From positions 26,881 through 90,880 of the forward strand of contig CAZTVF010000003.1 in the NCBI GenBank assembly GCA_964616985.1: a DNA stretch of 64,000 nt, read 5' to 3'. Positions 18,701-27,120 of this stretch are shown piece by piece (position 1 is the stretch's first letter; every line of letters starts with the position of its first letter). Below the pieces are notes generated by a model. It did no database searches and was not told the origin of the DNA. It worked only from the letters and a program-made list of their open reading frames with translations. A program made the translations under genes and the position numbers. This stretch comes from CAZTVF01 sp964616985 (lineage in GTDB: Bacteria > Planctomycetota > Phycisphaerae > SM23-33).

Positions 18701-18820
18701 ACCCACGAGAGTTACTGGGACATCTGGGTTGTGCCATCGACCAACGAATACACCATCCACCAGACGATCACCCCGACGGCCTTCTACTGGGGCTTCCTGG
18801 CCGCCCGAAGTAGCCAGTAG
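15767..18820 (+). CDS. GH9-family glycoside hydrolase (endoglucanase/cellobiosidase-like), secreted
   Basis: The product has 1017 aa from the ATG at 15767, which has GGAAAGGGAG upstream; an in-frame ATG at 15731 lacks this. A signal peptide spans about 1-32. Residues about 35-190 form a beta-rich module, followed by a charged helical stretch with QARRKKD near 220. An Ig-like CelD_N-type domain (about 420-530) precedes the (alpha/alpha)6 catalytic domain. GGHKDAGDWDRN places the GH9 Asp residues at 611 and 614. The C-terminal motifs CGANPDNRALTTGLG and STNEYTIHQ put the likely acid Glu at 994. Extracellular beta-1,4-glucan cleavage is the family role; the true substrate is not determined. Confidence 0.9.
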   Translation: MRYSCVIWRSGVVAAAAALALMTLPLSAVAEGQATTRPSPVLCEFAGPPAFAFLGWEGVPKSQADGLCIQTPKCQGGAGYNLGRDLSAYADRTPTLTLTVGKNNKAKSLRVHLIDADGTVHEYILKLPGAAVGRPVTILAEDGASLKEPSSVGEPGKTPGFDLTQIAHAVLVGDWSAEAIDVTIRRLELVEPDETILKSRQALRARLARQAEERRNAQEQQARRKKDLLGGAPHPADGPQVLQVGAVATDVLWVSIQEKEFISVPQVPYEPRDGDQIKHAGDETVLVIEDGNVLQMRKDVSVIRKINGADVKLGDLAVNARRIKPEDVAKGQDLTTETVDEPAAYRVTSSDDPDWQPVAPLQVWWKRKPNSFRSMTFAVEVFLKLPKAMAEGKTYCIEFTGVNCRQAFVDYRHEPAKTRSPAVHVSAVGFRPDDPAKIGFLSQWLGTGGAQHYRPGLRFHVLDDAGGKSVFQGPVTLIKAADANESFKAARNYSKTDVLGMDFSAFAAPGRYRLYVQGIGCSYPFVIADDAWAKAFGLSMKGLLHHRSGIELGPPFTDYIRPRDMHPADGAKVFASTASEIDGVDQDGIFLVLAKGRTERLLPEAWGGHKDAGDWDRNTSHPAAMWFLVDLYELFPDRIGTMKLSLPAAEANNAIPDILDEVLWNLDLYRRLQAAEGGVGGGIESTSHPRPGEASWQESLVLSAFAPDPRASFTYAATAAKLARALAGIDKRLSETYAASARKAWVWACAHSDEAIGRLGEKNRPAMKLDFRDRRNLAAFELWRLTGEDGFHEDFRSTTLLGDPKAEIARQLKAVTSYVRLPQGQGEASLRDAARKWTVQAADTALAFARGNAFGITTCIPGLPPIGFVGYLSTPEMVVGPVLPHAWLLTGEQKYLAGAVRACQFACGANPDNRALTTGLGPNPVRFPLHVDSQITGQPAPVGITVYGMSDPAENYGFDAWAHTWFLQKMTPPSRAWPTHESYWDIWVVPSTNEYTIHQTITPTAFYWGFLAARSSQ

Positions 18821-18896
18821 CTGGTAGCCGGGAGCCGGTAGCCAGTAAACAGTAAACAGTTAAACAGTAGCCAGTAGCCGGTGGTAGGTCGTTGAG

Positions 18897-18949
18897 ATAT
18901 GCCACGGCGGTGCCACCCCCAAACTCGTTTGGCGGTGCGAAGGCATCCA
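18897..18949 (+). repeat. Dispersed CCCCCAAAC palindromic element, copy B, with AGCCAGTAG-type simple repeats
   Basis: ATATGCCACGGCGGTGCCAC and the following CCCCAAACTCGTTTGGCGGTGCGAAGG match copy A, with a small loop change. Bases 18811-18885 just before it are an imperfect array of TAGCCAGTAG/CAGTAAACAG words. The whole stretch lies between convergent GH9 and sulfatase genes. Confidence 0.8.
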
Positions 18950-19040
18950 ACCTACCGGCGGCGGCAAAACGAACCCAAAAGCCTCCCCTTCATCCTCTTC
19001 CCCGATGCCAACCTCAGCAAGCAAGGGGTAAGAGCGGCCG

Positions 19041-20366
19041 TCATGTTCCCCGTTCCGGGCGGACGCGGGCATCCCAGGCGTCCAGCGTCGCCAGGAGGCG
19101 CGTCTGCTCCGGGTCCGAATCGGGTTGGTTGACGCGGTTGTCCAGTTCGAACGGATCGCGACGAAGGTTGGTCAGCAGCGTCGGCACCAGCTTGCCGCCG
19201 GCCCTCCGGTCGGCCGCAAGCTTCCACTCTCCCTGGCGGATCATGCACCACTCGGTCCGCTCGCTGAAGATGGGACCGTCAGGCTGGCGATCATTGCCTC
19301 TCAGCACGCCCGCGAAGCTTCGCCCGTCCACCGACCCGCACGGCGGCAGGCCCGCCAGATCCAGCAGGGTCGGCATGATATCAATGCCCGAGACCAGCGT
19401 CTCCGACACCCGCCCCGCCGCCATCCCCGGCACATGGGCGACCAGCGGAATACCCGAGGATTCCTCATGCGGCAGGCACTTGTTCTTCAGGCCGTGTGAG
19501 CCCTGCATGTCGCCGTGGTCGGAGGTGTAGATCACGGCCGTGCTGTCGGCAATGCCCAACTCCTCCAGCGTCGCGACCAGGCGGCCGACGTTGGCGTCGA
19601 TTTGCGTGCATAGGGCGTAATACAGCCGCAGATACTCGTCGAGGTTATTGCCGTAGCGGCGGTAGTCGGGGTCGTCATCGGGCGGCCAGGGACTCGGCGG
19701 GCTCCATGTTCGCGTGAAGGGGTCGATCTCGCGAACATTGGGCCGGCGGATGATTGTCCGGCCGGCGTACATCCGCTGGTACATCTCGGCGGGCTGCACC
19801 GGGTAGTGCGGCGCTTGGTACCCCAGAGTCATCAGCCACGGCCGGTGGGGGGTGGTCATCTCGCGGATGAGTTCAATGGCGATGTCGGTGGTCACGTCGG
19901 TGCGGTGACCCTGGTAGTGGCGGACAGAGTCCCTGCCGTCGGTGAAGACGATATTCTCGCGGAAGCCGTTGTAGCACTGGTAGCCGCGGAACCGACCAAA
20001 GCCTCCCTGGAGGTGCTTGGCGATCGGATTGTTGCCCTCGCCGCCCAGGTGCCACTTGCCCACAAAGCACGTCTGGTAGCCGCCGGCGTTGAAGGCGTCG
20101 GCAAGGGTCGTCGTGCCCTTGGGCAGAGGCATTCCGTTTCCACGGACGCCGCACCGCGAACTGTACTGCCCCGTCAGCAGCGTGCCCCGAAAGGGCCCGC
20201 AGACGGGATCGTTCGAGTAGGCCTGCCGGAACAACGTTCCGCGACCGGCCAAAGCGTCCAGATTGGGCGTCATCACATTGGGATTGCCCATGCAGCCCAG
20301 TGCGTACCGCTGCTGCTGGTCGGAGAAGATCAAGAGGATGTTCAGCCGGCCATCTCTGTGCGCCAT
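19041..20366 (-). CDS. Type I (formylglycine-dependent) sulfatase
   Basis: The product has 441 aa. Start choice: two ATGs sit side by side (20369 and 20366); the second gives a better distance to GGAGG. The alkaline-phosphatase-like sulfatase fold shows FSDQ near D16 for calcium, C56 in VCGPFRGTLLTG (the CxPxR motif that is oxidised to formylglycine), GKWHLGG near 100, and YTSDHGDMQG with VDGRSFAGVL towards the C-terminus. Phe replaces the usual Ser/Ala before Arg in the motif. No signal peptide is obvious, so either a cytoplasmic location or a missed start is possible. The probable role is desulfation of a polysaccharide or small ester; the family substrate is unknown. Confidence 0.88.
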   Translation of the reverse strand: MAHRDGRLNILLIFSDQQQRYALGCMGNPNVMTPNLDALAGRGTLFRQAYSNDPVCGPFRGTLLTGQYSSRCGVRGNGMPLPKGTTTLADAFNAGGYQTCFVGKWHLGGEGNNPIAKHLQGGFGRFRGYQCYNGFRENIVFTDGRDSVRHYQGHRTDVTTDIAIELIREMTTPHRPWLMTLGYQAPHYPVQPAEMYQRMYAGRTIIRRPNVREIDPFTRTWSPPSPWPPDDDPDYRRYGNNLDEYLRLYYALCTQIDANVGRLVATLEELGIADSTAVIYTSDHGDMQGSHGLKNKCLPHEESSGIPLVAHVPGMAAGRVSETLVSGIDIMPTLLDLAGLPPCGSVDGRSFAGVLRGNDRQPDGPIFSERTEWCMIRQGEWKLAADRRAGGKLVPTLLTNLRRDPFELDNRVNQPDSDPEQTRLLATLDAWDARVRPERGT

Positions 20367-20369
20367 CAT

Positions 20370-21100
20370 TGCCTCCACGCCCACACGATACCGGCCTGCC
20401 GCCCGCCTTTCAAGGTTGGCGGGATGACGGCGCGATTGTGTTGACCGCAGTACTTGCTGATGATCACGCAGGCCGGCGGGCCCGGCGCGGCCAGGCACTC
20501 GCGCACGTCGCACGCACCGGCGGCGGCATCTTGCAGAACGAACCCAAGAGCATCCGCTTGCCCTCTTCTCCGGTGCCACGCCCCGGTCTGCGGCGGGAAT
20601 GACCAAGGACCAATGACCAAGGCAGAGGGATTGGGCGACTCGGTCCCACCGGGATGCCTCCTCATCTCCCTGCAAAACGAACCCGGCGGCGTTGACAGCG
20701 GAAAAAACGTATCATTGCGACCGGCCGACCCAGTTCCCCCCGTAAGAGGGGTACGCACAAAGGGTCCGCGAACCGGAAATCAAAAGGTGCCTGGAAGGAA
20801 TCATTCCTATTTCTTAGCCCCCGGCTGCCGGCCTGCCGCCAGCGCGATGACCGCCAGGGACGGTTCTCCCGGGTTGGCATGAAGAGATAAGCCCCCGGGG
20901 GGGCAGAAGCTGCATGCCTGCGTGCGGCAACGAGGTCGGCGTTGGAGTCAGGCGCGAGCGGGCGCGAGATCAAAAGCGGTGTCGCGGCCGCTGCGCGGCC
21001 TTGCCACCGCAGTCCAAAGGGCCTTGCCTGTGGGCCAGCAGCGATGGACCTATGCTGCTCCTATGATGGCCGGGGCGGATTCGATCGCCAAACTCGCAGA
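20370..21100. other. 731-base gene-free region between sulfatase and ATP synthase operon
   Basis: No reading frame here has convincing composition or a ribosome site. It contains degenerate repeats of the words AACGAACCC(A/G) (20537 and 20678; another at 18967) followed by C/T-rich tracts, as well as several G-runs. The promoter candidate for the atp operon is at its right edge. Confidence 0.65.
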
Positions 21101-21128
21101 TTGACTTGCCAGGGGCGGGGGATATGCT
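21101..21128 (+). promoter_or_regulatory. Candidate promoter of the ATP synthase operon
   Basis: TTGACT (21101-21106), a 16-base spacer and TATGCT (21123-21128). A transcript starting near 21135 would exclude the two upstream in-frame ATGs (21106, 21124) and favours 21163 as the first start. Confidence 0.4.
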
Positions 21129-21162
21129 TACCGGCTGCGATGCGACGCTCTCGCGAGATGAT

Positions 21163-21426
21163 ATGACTCCCGACCCCAAACGTGTTGACCTCTGGCAGTA
21201 TACGACGCTGGGGATGGAGTTCGTCGTCATGTTCGGCCTGTTCGTGGCGGGGGGGTACTGGCTGGATGCCCGCATGAAGACGATGCCGCTGTGGACGCTG
21301 ATCGGGGCGGGCGTGGGCTTCGTCGGCGGGCTGTACCGCCTGGTGCGGTCGGCGAGGGAACTCGACCGGCGTTCGCAGCAAAAGCCGCCGCCCCCGGGCC
21401 CCGACGACCGAAAGAAGGACGACTAA
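21163..21426 (+). CDS. atpZ: AtpZ/AtpI-like membrane protein
   Basis: The product has 87 aa from the ATG at 21163, chosen because a promoter-like pair ends at 21128; starts at 21106 or 21124 remain possible. Two transmembrane helices (about 14-34 and 42-62) with a short loop containing YWLDARMKT match the small AtpZ/AtpI proteins that open F-type ATPase operons and assist c-ring assembly or ion supply. The C-tail is rich in Pro, Gln and Lys. It lies 4 bases before the next gene. Confidence 0.7.
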   Translation: MTPDPKRVDLWQYTTLGMEFVVMFGLFVAGGYWLDARMKTMPLWTLIGAGVGFVGGLYRLVRSARELDRRSQQKPPPPGPDDRKKDD

Positions 21427-21430
21427 TAGA

Positions 21431-21907
21431 ATGCTTTTGAGTTTCAGGGCGTTGTTGACATACATTTTGCCGCCCGCTTTACTGGTCGCTGTCGCCGGGT
21501 TGTATCCGGCGTGGCGGCAGGGCGAGGCGACGGGCGTCGCGTGCGAGTTGATCGCCGGCGCGATTGTCCTGGCCGTCATGCTGGGCGGAGGAGAGATCAT
21601 CCTTCGCACCGCCCGGCGGGACGGCATGGCGCGGGCGTTGCTGATGCACGTGGCGTTCGGCGTGGCCCGGCCGCTGGCATGCGTGGCGCTGGCGGCAGCC
21701 GCCTACCTCGGGCTGGACCTGCCGCCCAAGCCGTTGGCGGTCTGGCTGGTGGTGTTTTACGTTGCGATGTTCGTCGCTGAACTTGCCTGGATGCTGCGGG
21801 CCGTTCGCGAGGCCAGACTTAAACTCATGAATTCGACGGCGCACGCCGATAAGAATATGAATTCGGGTACGGCCGTGAAAGGTTCTGATGCTGGTAGCCG
21901 CGTTTAA
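21431..21907 (+). CDS. ATP synthase subunit I-like membrane protein
   Basis: The product has 158 aa with four predicted membrane helices (about 8-25, 36-56, 70-93, 96-118) and a polar tail. Its position directly before atpB, with a 20-base overlap, is where subunit I (AtpI-type) genes usually lie, and its topology fits. Sequence identity to the family is low, so the call depends partly on context. It probably helps assembly of the c-ring. Confidence 0.6.
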   Translation: MLLSFRALLTYILPPALLVAVAGLYPAWRQGEATGVACELIAGAIVLAVMLGGGEIILRTARRDGMARALLMHVAFGVARPLACVALAAAAYLGLDLPPKPLAVWLVVFYVAMFVAELAWMLRAVREARLKLMNSTAHADKNMNSGTAVKGSDAGSRV

Positions 21908-22775
21908 TCTGATTGAGCATTTGTCCGACCATCCCTGGCACGGATGGCACGTTGATACTCCGATTGGCCGCATTACGTTGATGTCCAGCGGCATCGCCTC
22001 GATGATCATTGTCGGCCTGGTGCTGCTGCTGGTGATCCCCCGCCTGGCCCGCAAGGACGCCCCTGTCCCGCGCGGCATGCGGCACGCGATCGAACTCATC
22101 GTCGTCTTCGTCCGCGAGATGATCGCCCGCCCGGCCCTGCACGCCAAGGCCGACAAGTACCTTCCCTTCCTGCTGACGTTGTTCGTGTTCATCCTGGGGC
22201 TGAACTTCTTCGGTTTGCTGCCCATCATCGACTGGACCCGCCTGACGCATTATCCCGTCGGCGGGGCCGCCACCAGCATCGCCACCGTCTGCGGCGCCTT
22301 GGCGCTGGTGACGCTGGTCCGCCTGATCTACGAGAGCATGGCCCACCAGGCGCACCGCTACCACAAGCACAAGGGCTGGCCGCTGTGGCTGTCGGTCCTG
22401 CTGTCGCCCCTCCTTTGGGTCGCCAACGTCAGCCACCCCATCCCGGGCGTGGCGGGCATCGTGATGTGGCCGATGATGACGATCCTGGACTTCATCGGCG
22501 TCTTCACGCGGTGCTTCGCGCTGATGATTCGTCTGTTCGCGAACATCCTGGCCGGCCACACGCTGCTGGCGGTGATGATGATGTTCATCATCAACGCGCT
22601 GGAATCGGCCCTCAAGGGCGACTGGCTGTCGATGACGTATATCCCGGTGATTTCGGGGGCCGCCAGCGTCATCGTGTACATCATGGAGATCCTGGTGGAC
22701 GCCTTGCAGGCGTACATCTTCACGTTTTTGACGGCGATGTTCATCGGCATGGGAACGGCCGAGGAAGCGCATTGA
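21888..22775 (+). CDS. atpB: F1Fo ATP synthase subunit a
   Basis: Integral membrane stator subunit that forms the proton half-channels against the c-ring. The product has 295 aa with five to six helices. The diagnostic segment LMIRLFANILAGHTLL carries the essential Arg, followed by a C-terminal helix YIMEILVDALQAYIFTFLTAMF typical of subunit a. AAAGG lies 8 bases before the ATG, and the gene overlaps the previous one by 20 bases. Confidence 0.95.
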   Translation: MLVAAFNLIEHLSDHPWHGWHVDTPIGRITLMSSGIASMIIVGLVLLLVIPRLARKDAPVPRGMRHAIELIVVFVREMIARPALHAKADKYLPFLLTLFVFILGLNFFGLLPIIDWTRLTHYPVGGAATSIATVCGALALVTLVRLIYESMAHQAHRYHKHKGWPLWLSVLLSPLLWVANVSHPIPGVAGIVMWPMMTILDFIGVFTRCFALMIRLFANILAGHTLLAVMMMFIINALESALKGDWLSMTYIPVISGAASVIVYIMEILVDALQAYIFTFLTAMFIGMGTAEEAH

Positions 22776-22842
22776 CACAGGCGGCTCGTCGGGCCAGGCG
22801 GCCGGGCGTTTCGCGACACGAATTGCTTCGATGGAGACAGGC

Positions 22843-23187
22843 ATGAAGAACGTACTGCTGGTGGTAACGGTGTGCATGGTGATTTGCGGTCTGGCGACGA
22901 TGGCGATGGCGCAGGAGAAGGCGCCGGCCGGCGGCGCCGAAGCGGGCGCTTCGAAGCTGACGGCCCCGCAGGGCATCGCGGTGCTGGGCGGCGCAATCGG
23001 CGCGGGCCTGGCGGTCATCGGCGGCGGCATCGGCATCGGCCTCATCGGCGGCAACGCCGTGTCGGCCATCGCTCGCCAGCCCGAGGCGGCCGGCCAGCTG
23101 TTCGCCCCCATGATCATCACGGCGGCCATGGTCGAAGGCGGCATGTTGTTCGCCATCGTCATCGGCCTGATGAGCATCCTCAAGTAA
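22843..23187 (+). CDS. atpE: F1Fo ATP synthase subunit c with N-terminal signal-like extension
   Basis: The product has 114 aa from the ATG at 22843 (GGAGA upstream). It is longer than the usual ~80 aa because of a hydrophobic leader (about 1-23, ending MAMA) and an Ala/Gly linker. The hairpin follows: Gly-rich helix GAIGAGLAVIGGGIGIGLIGG, polar loop ARQPEAAGQL, and second helix with the ion-binding Glu in AMVEGGMLF. The Na+ signature (Gln in helix 1 with Glu-Ser/Thr in helix 2) is absent, so proton coupling is likely. Confidence 0.93.
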   Translation: MKNVLLVVTVCMVICGLATMAMAQEKAPAGGAEAGASKLTAPQGIAVLGGAIGAGLAVIGGGIGIGLIGGNAVSAIARQPEAAGQLFAPMIITAAMVEGGMLFAIVIGLMSILK

Positions 23188-23203
23188 CGAAGCGAGACCC
23201 GTT

Positions 23204-23809
23204 ATGCACAGGGCACGAAGTCACATGGCCTCATGGGCGGCGGCGCTGATCGTCCTGGTGCCGCTGCTTGCGGCGGCCCCGGCGATGGCGGCCGAAGAAG
23301 GCGGGCCTTACCCCGGCGACCTGGGGCAGGCCATCGCCTCGCTCGTCATCTTCCTCATCCTGCTGGCTGTGCTGGGCAAGTACGCCTGGAAGCCGCTGAT
23401 GGCCCAGATGCACCGGCGCGAGCAGAACATGGCCGACATGCTGGAGCAGGCGCAGCTGCGCCAGCGCGAGGCCGAGCAGCTGCTGGAGGACTACCGCGCC
23501 CAGCTGGCCCGCGCCGAGGCGGACTCCAAGGAGCTCATCGCCAAGGCTCGCACCGAGGCGGTGGCCGCCCGCGAGCAGCTGATCAACGAGGCCCGCGAAG
23601 AGGCCCGCAAGACCGCCGACACCGTCCGGCAGGATATCGAGCAGGCCAAGCGCGAGGCCCTGCAGGACCTCTACCGCACGTCGGCGGAGCTGGCCTCCGA
23701 GATGGCCGGCAAGATCATCCATCAGAAGCTCAAGCCCGAAGATCACCGCCAACTGCTGGCCGAGTCGCTGGAAGAGATCCGCCGTCGCGCGGCGGCGAAA
23801 GGTCATTGA
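23204..23809 (+). CDS. atpF: F1Fo ATP synthase subunit b
   Basis: Peripheral stalk subunit, 201 aa. There is a signal-like hydrophobic segment at about 10-29, then the membrane anchor (about 43-60, ASLVIFLILLAVLG) and a long charged coiled coil rich in Glu, Arg and Ala (about 68-185) that reaches the F1 head. Having both a leader and an anchor suggests an N-terminal extension. The stop TGA overlaps the atpH start (TGATG), indicating coupled translation. Confidence 0.93.
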   Translation: MHRARSHMASWAAALIVLVPLLAAAPAMAAEEGGPYPGDLGQAIASLVIFLILLAVLGKYAWKPLMAQMHRREQNMADMLEQAQLRQREAEQLLEDYRAQLARAEADSKELIAKARTEAVAAREQLINEAREEARKTADTVRQDIEQAKREALQDLYRTSAELASEMAGKIIHQKLKPEDHRQLLAESLEEIRRRAAAKGH

Positions 23810-24405
23810 TGCCGGAGGCCGCGAAAATCCGAACCGTGCTGGACCCCGCCTCGGGGCCCTTGGCGCGCGAATACGTGTCGGCCCTGCTGACGATCCTGGC
23901 TGACAATCCCGCGGCCGAGGATTTCGCCGCCGAGCTCGAGGCCGTCCTGTCGATGCTCGATCGCGAAGCGACGTTCGAGGACCTGCTCGTCAAGGCCCCC
24001 CTGAGCCAGACGCAGCGGATGGAGCTGGTGAACAAAGTTTTCCGCGGGCGCGTGGGCGAGACGCTCATGGGCCTGCTTTCGGTGCTGGTGAAGCACGAGC
24101 GGCTGGGGCTGCTGCGGATGATCGCGCAGACGTTCGGCCAACTGCTCGACCATCGCATGGGCAAGGTCCCCGTGACCGTGACGGCGGCGGTGCCGCTGGA
24201 CGATTCACAGCGCCAGCAGGTGGAGCAGGCGCTCCGCGAGGCGCTGTCGGCCACGCCCGTGCTGAAGATGAACGTGGATGAGAAGCTGCTGGGCGGCATG
24301 GTCATCCGCGTAGGCGACCGCGTCTACGACGCCAGCATCCGCTCGCAACTGGACCGGATGCGCCAGGCGCTGATGAACCAGGCGTCGCGACAGGTGAACG
24401 TTTAG
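23809..24405 (+). CDS. atpH: F1Fo ATP synthase subunit delta
   Basis: The product has 198 aa. The start was chosen at 23809 because its ATG overlaps the atpF stop and the sequence from MPEAAKIRTVLD has the delta/OSCP layout: an N-terminal helical bundle (about 15-115) and a C-terminal segment with VTVTAAVPLDD, then LLGGMVIRVGDRVYDASIRSQL, the well-conserved family ending. It links the F1 head to the b stalk. A longer frame reaching back to 23233 is only a shadow of atpF. Confidence 0.93.
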   Translation: MPEAAKIRTVLDPASGPLAREYVSALLTILADNPAAEDFAAELEAVLSMLDREATFEDLLVKAPLSQTQRMELVNKVFRGRVGETLMGLLSVLVKHERLGLLRMIAQTFGQLLDHRMGKVPVTVTAAVPLDDSQRQQVEQALREALSATPVLKMNVDEKLLGGMVIRVGDRVYDASIRSQLDRMRQALMNQASRQVNV

Positions 24406-24555
24406 TGCGAGATCCGACACGAGCCTGCCATTGGCAGTCGCTCGCCTTTCATCGCTGTAGAAGTCGCTAGTCGCCCCCGGCGATGAACTCGCCGGGAGAC
24501 GCGCCAAGGCGGCGGCCCCAAAGCCGCCCCGTGATACTGAAGGAAACGAAAGCTT

Positions 24556-26235
24556 ATGAAGTTCAAACCTGACGAAATTGCCAGCGTCATCCGGGAAGAG
24601 ATCGCCAACTACAAGAGCGAGATCGACGTCGCCAAGGTCGGCCGCGTCCTGGAGGTCGGCGACGGCATCGCGACGATCTACGGCCTGTCGGAGGCGATGG
24701 CGGGCGAGATGCTCCTGTTCGAAAACGGCGCGATGGGCCAGGTCTTCAACCTCGAAGAGAGCTCCATCGGCGCGGTCATCTACGGTGACTACCAGGAGAT
24801 CAAGGAAGGCGACACCGTCCGCACCACCGGCAAGCTGCTGTCGGTGCCCGTGGGCAACGAGATGCTCGGCCGCGTGATCGACCCGCTCGGCCGCCCGCTG
24901 GACGGCAAGGGCCCGATCCAGACGAACCTCAGCCGCGAGATGGAATTCATCGCCCCCGGCATCGCCGAACGCCAGCCCGTCGACGAGCCGCTGTCCACGG
25001 GCGTCAAGCCCGTTGACTCGATGACCCCCATCGGCCGCGGACAGCGAGAGCTGATCATCGGCGACCGCAAGACGGGCAAGACGGCCATCGCCGTCGACAC
25101 CATCATCAACCAGAAGGACACGGGCGTCATCTGCGTGTACGTCGCGATCGGCCAGAAGGAATCGACCGTTGCCGCCGTCGTCGACACGCTCAACGCCTAC
25201 GGGGCGATGGCGCATACGATCGTCGTGTCGGCGTCCAGTTCCGACCCCGCGCCGCTGCAGTACGTCGCGCCCTATAGCGGCTGCACCATCGCCGAGCACT
25301 TCATGTACACCGAGGGCAAGCCCACGCTGGTGGTCTACGACGACTTGTCCAAGCAGGCGACGGCCTACCGGCAGATCTCGCTGCTGCTTCGCCGCCCGCC
25401 CGGACGCGAGGCCTACCCCGGCGACGTGTTCTATCTTCACAGCCGCCTGCTGGAACGCGCGTGTAAGCTGGCCGAGGAATACGTGATCGTTCCCTCCGAC
25501 ACGCCCGCGGCCGCCCGCGACATCAAGAGCATCGACGGCAAGATCTACAAGGGCGTGCCGGGCAAGCACGAGTCGGCCGCCGCCCTCAAGGCCCGCCCCG
25601 ATGCGGCGAAGCTCAAGGTGCACCGCCTGCCGCAGTCCGGCGGATCGATGACGGCCTTGCCGATCTGCGAAACGCAGGAAGGCGAAGTCTCGTCGTACAT
25701 CCCGACCAACCTGATCTCGATCACCGACGGCCAGATCTACCTCGAGCCGTCGCTGTTCTTCGCCGGCGTCCGCCCGGCCATCAACGTGGGCATCTCGGTC
25801 AGCCGCGTGGGTTACAAGGCGGCGTTCCCGGCGATGAAGGACGTGGCCAAGAGCCTTCGACTGGACCTGGCGGCGTACCGCGAGCTGGAGTCGTTCGCGC
25901 AGCTGGGCGTCGAGCTCGACCCGGCCACGCAGCGCCAGTTGGACCGCGGTCAGCGCATGGTGCGCCTCTTGACCCAGCCGCAGTACCACCCGCTGACGGT
26001 GGTCGAGCAGGTGATCTCGATCTTCGCCGGCACGCAGGGCTTCCTCGATGACCTCAAGGTCGGCGAGGTCAGCGCCTTCGAGTCGGGGCTGCTGGACTAC
26101 GTGCACCGCAACTACCTCGACTGGTACAGCGAGTTCCTCAAGGACAAGAAGATGACGCCCGAGCGCCGCGAGAAGCTCAAGGCCGTCATCGAAGAATACA
26201 AGAGCGGCCCGTACCGCCAGAACAAGGCAAAGTAA
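24556..26235 (+). CDS. atpA: F1Fo ATP synthase subunit alpha
   Basis: The product has 559 aa, longer than the usual ~505-515. The beta-barrel domain is followed by the nucleotide-binding domain with Walker A GDRKTGKT at 169-176 and VVYDDLSKQ as Walker B. SVSRVG (arginine finger region) and the helical C-terminus are present. An insertion of about 40 residues lies between EYV (308-309) and GGSMTALP (362), rich in Lys/Asp/Ala. A 150-base gap with no gene separates it from atpH. The role is the non-catalytic hexamer subunit. Confidence 0.96.
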   Translation: MKFKPDEIASVIREEIANYKSEIDVAKVGRVLEVGDGIATIYGLSEAMAGEMLLFENGAMGQVFNLEESSIGAVIYGDYQEIKEGDTVRTTGKLLSVPVGNEMLGRVIDPLGRPLDGKGPIQTNLSREMEFIAPGIAERQPVDEPLSTGVKPVDSMTPIGRGQRELIIGDRKTGKTAIAVDTIINQKDTGVICVYVAIGQKESTVAAVVDTLNAYGAMAHTIVVSASSSDPAPLQYVAPYSGCTIAEHFMYTEGKPTLVVYDDLSKQATAYRQISLLLRRPPGREAYPGDVFYLHSRLLERACKLAEEYVIVPSDTPAAARDIKSIDGKIYKGVPGKHESAAALKARPDAAKLKVHRLPQSGGSMTALPICETQEGEVSSYIPTNLISITDGQIYLEPSLFFAGVRPAINVGISVSRVGYKAAFPAMKDVAKSLRLDLAAYRELESFAQLGVELDPATQRQLDRGQRMVRLLTQPQYHPLTVVEQVISIFAGTQGFLDDLKVGEVSAFESGLLDYVHRNYLDWYSEFLKDKKMTPERREKLKAVIEEYKSGPYRQNKAK

Positions 26236-26238
26236 TCG

Positions 26239-27120
26239 ATGGCCAAGGCCAGGAAAATTCTGCGGCACGCCAAGGCGATCAAGAACATCGCCGCCGTCAC
26301 CAAGACGATGGGCATGGTCTCCACCGCCCGCTTCAAGAAGACCTACGACCGCGCGATGGGCGCTAAGCCCTATTCGCAGAGGCTGGTGGACCTGGTGGCC
26401 GACGTGATCGAACGGTCCTCCGACATCAGCCACCCGCTGCTGAAGGTGGACGACACGATCAAGACCGACGTGCTGCTGGTGCTGACGGGCAACCGCGGCC
26501 TGGCCGGCGCGTACAACAACTCCGTCGTGCGGCTGGCGACGGAGCGGTTCTCGCAACTGCAGCAGGGCGGGTACAACATCCGCCTGTTCTCCTCGGGCAA
26601 GAAGGGCACCGGCCTGTTGCGCGCGAGGGGCTACGACATCGAGCGCGACTTCACGAACTTTGACTTCTGGCCGCAGGTGCCGGACGTCAATGCCCTGGCC
26701 GACGAGTTGATGAACGAGTTCCTCGCCGGCCGCATCAGCGGGCTGGAGGTGGCCTACACGCAGTTCATCTCCACGGGCAGCCAGAAGCCCGCGATCGCGC
26801 AGATCCTGCCGCTGACGCAGTTGGAGCGCCCCAAGCCCCTGGTGCCCGCCCCCGAGCACCCGGCGCCGTACGAGTTCCTGCCCTCCAGCAACGAGATCCT
26901 CGAGACGCTGCTGCCGGCAACGGTTCGGCTGCGGCTGTTCCAGTGCTTCATCGACGCGTCGGTCTCCGAGCAGATCGCCCGCATGACCGCGATGCAATCG
27001 GCCACCGAGAACGCCGAGGAGATGATCCACCAGTTGACCGTTCAGTACAACCGCGCCCGCCAGTCGCAGATCACGACCGAACTGGCCGAGATCATGGGCG
27101 GGAGTGAAGGCGTGTCGTAA
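26239..27120 (+). CDS. atpG: F1Fo ATP synthase subunit gamma
   Basis: Central rotor shaft, 293 aa. The N-terminal helix AKARKILRHAKAIKNIAAVTKTMGMVS and the C-terminal helix with ASVSEQIARMTAMQSATENAEEMI and QSQITTELAEIMGG are classic gamma signatures that form the coiled coil inside alpha3beta3. The middle domain (about 75-220) is variable, with a proline-rich stretch near 195. It starts 3 bases after the atpA stop. Confidence 0.95.
   Translation: MAKARKILRHAKAIKNIAAVTKTMGMVSTARFKKTYDRAMGAKPYSQRLVDLVADVIERSSDISHPLLKVDDTIKTDVLLVLTGNRGLAGAYNNSVVRLATERFSQLQQGGYNIRLFSSGKKGTGLLRARGYDIERDFTNFDFWPQVPDVNALADELMNEFLAGRISGLEVAYTQFISTGSQKPAIAQILPLTQLERPKPLVPAPEHPAPYEFLPSSNEILETLLPATVRLRLFQCFIDASVSEQIARMTAMQSATENAEEMIHQLTVQYNRARQSQITTELAEIMGGSEGVS

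Noticed and set aside
23233..23808. N-terminal extension of the delta subunit
   Set aside because: The frame runs through atpF out of phase and is Arg/Gly-rich; the ATG overlapping the atpF stop gives the normal delta length.
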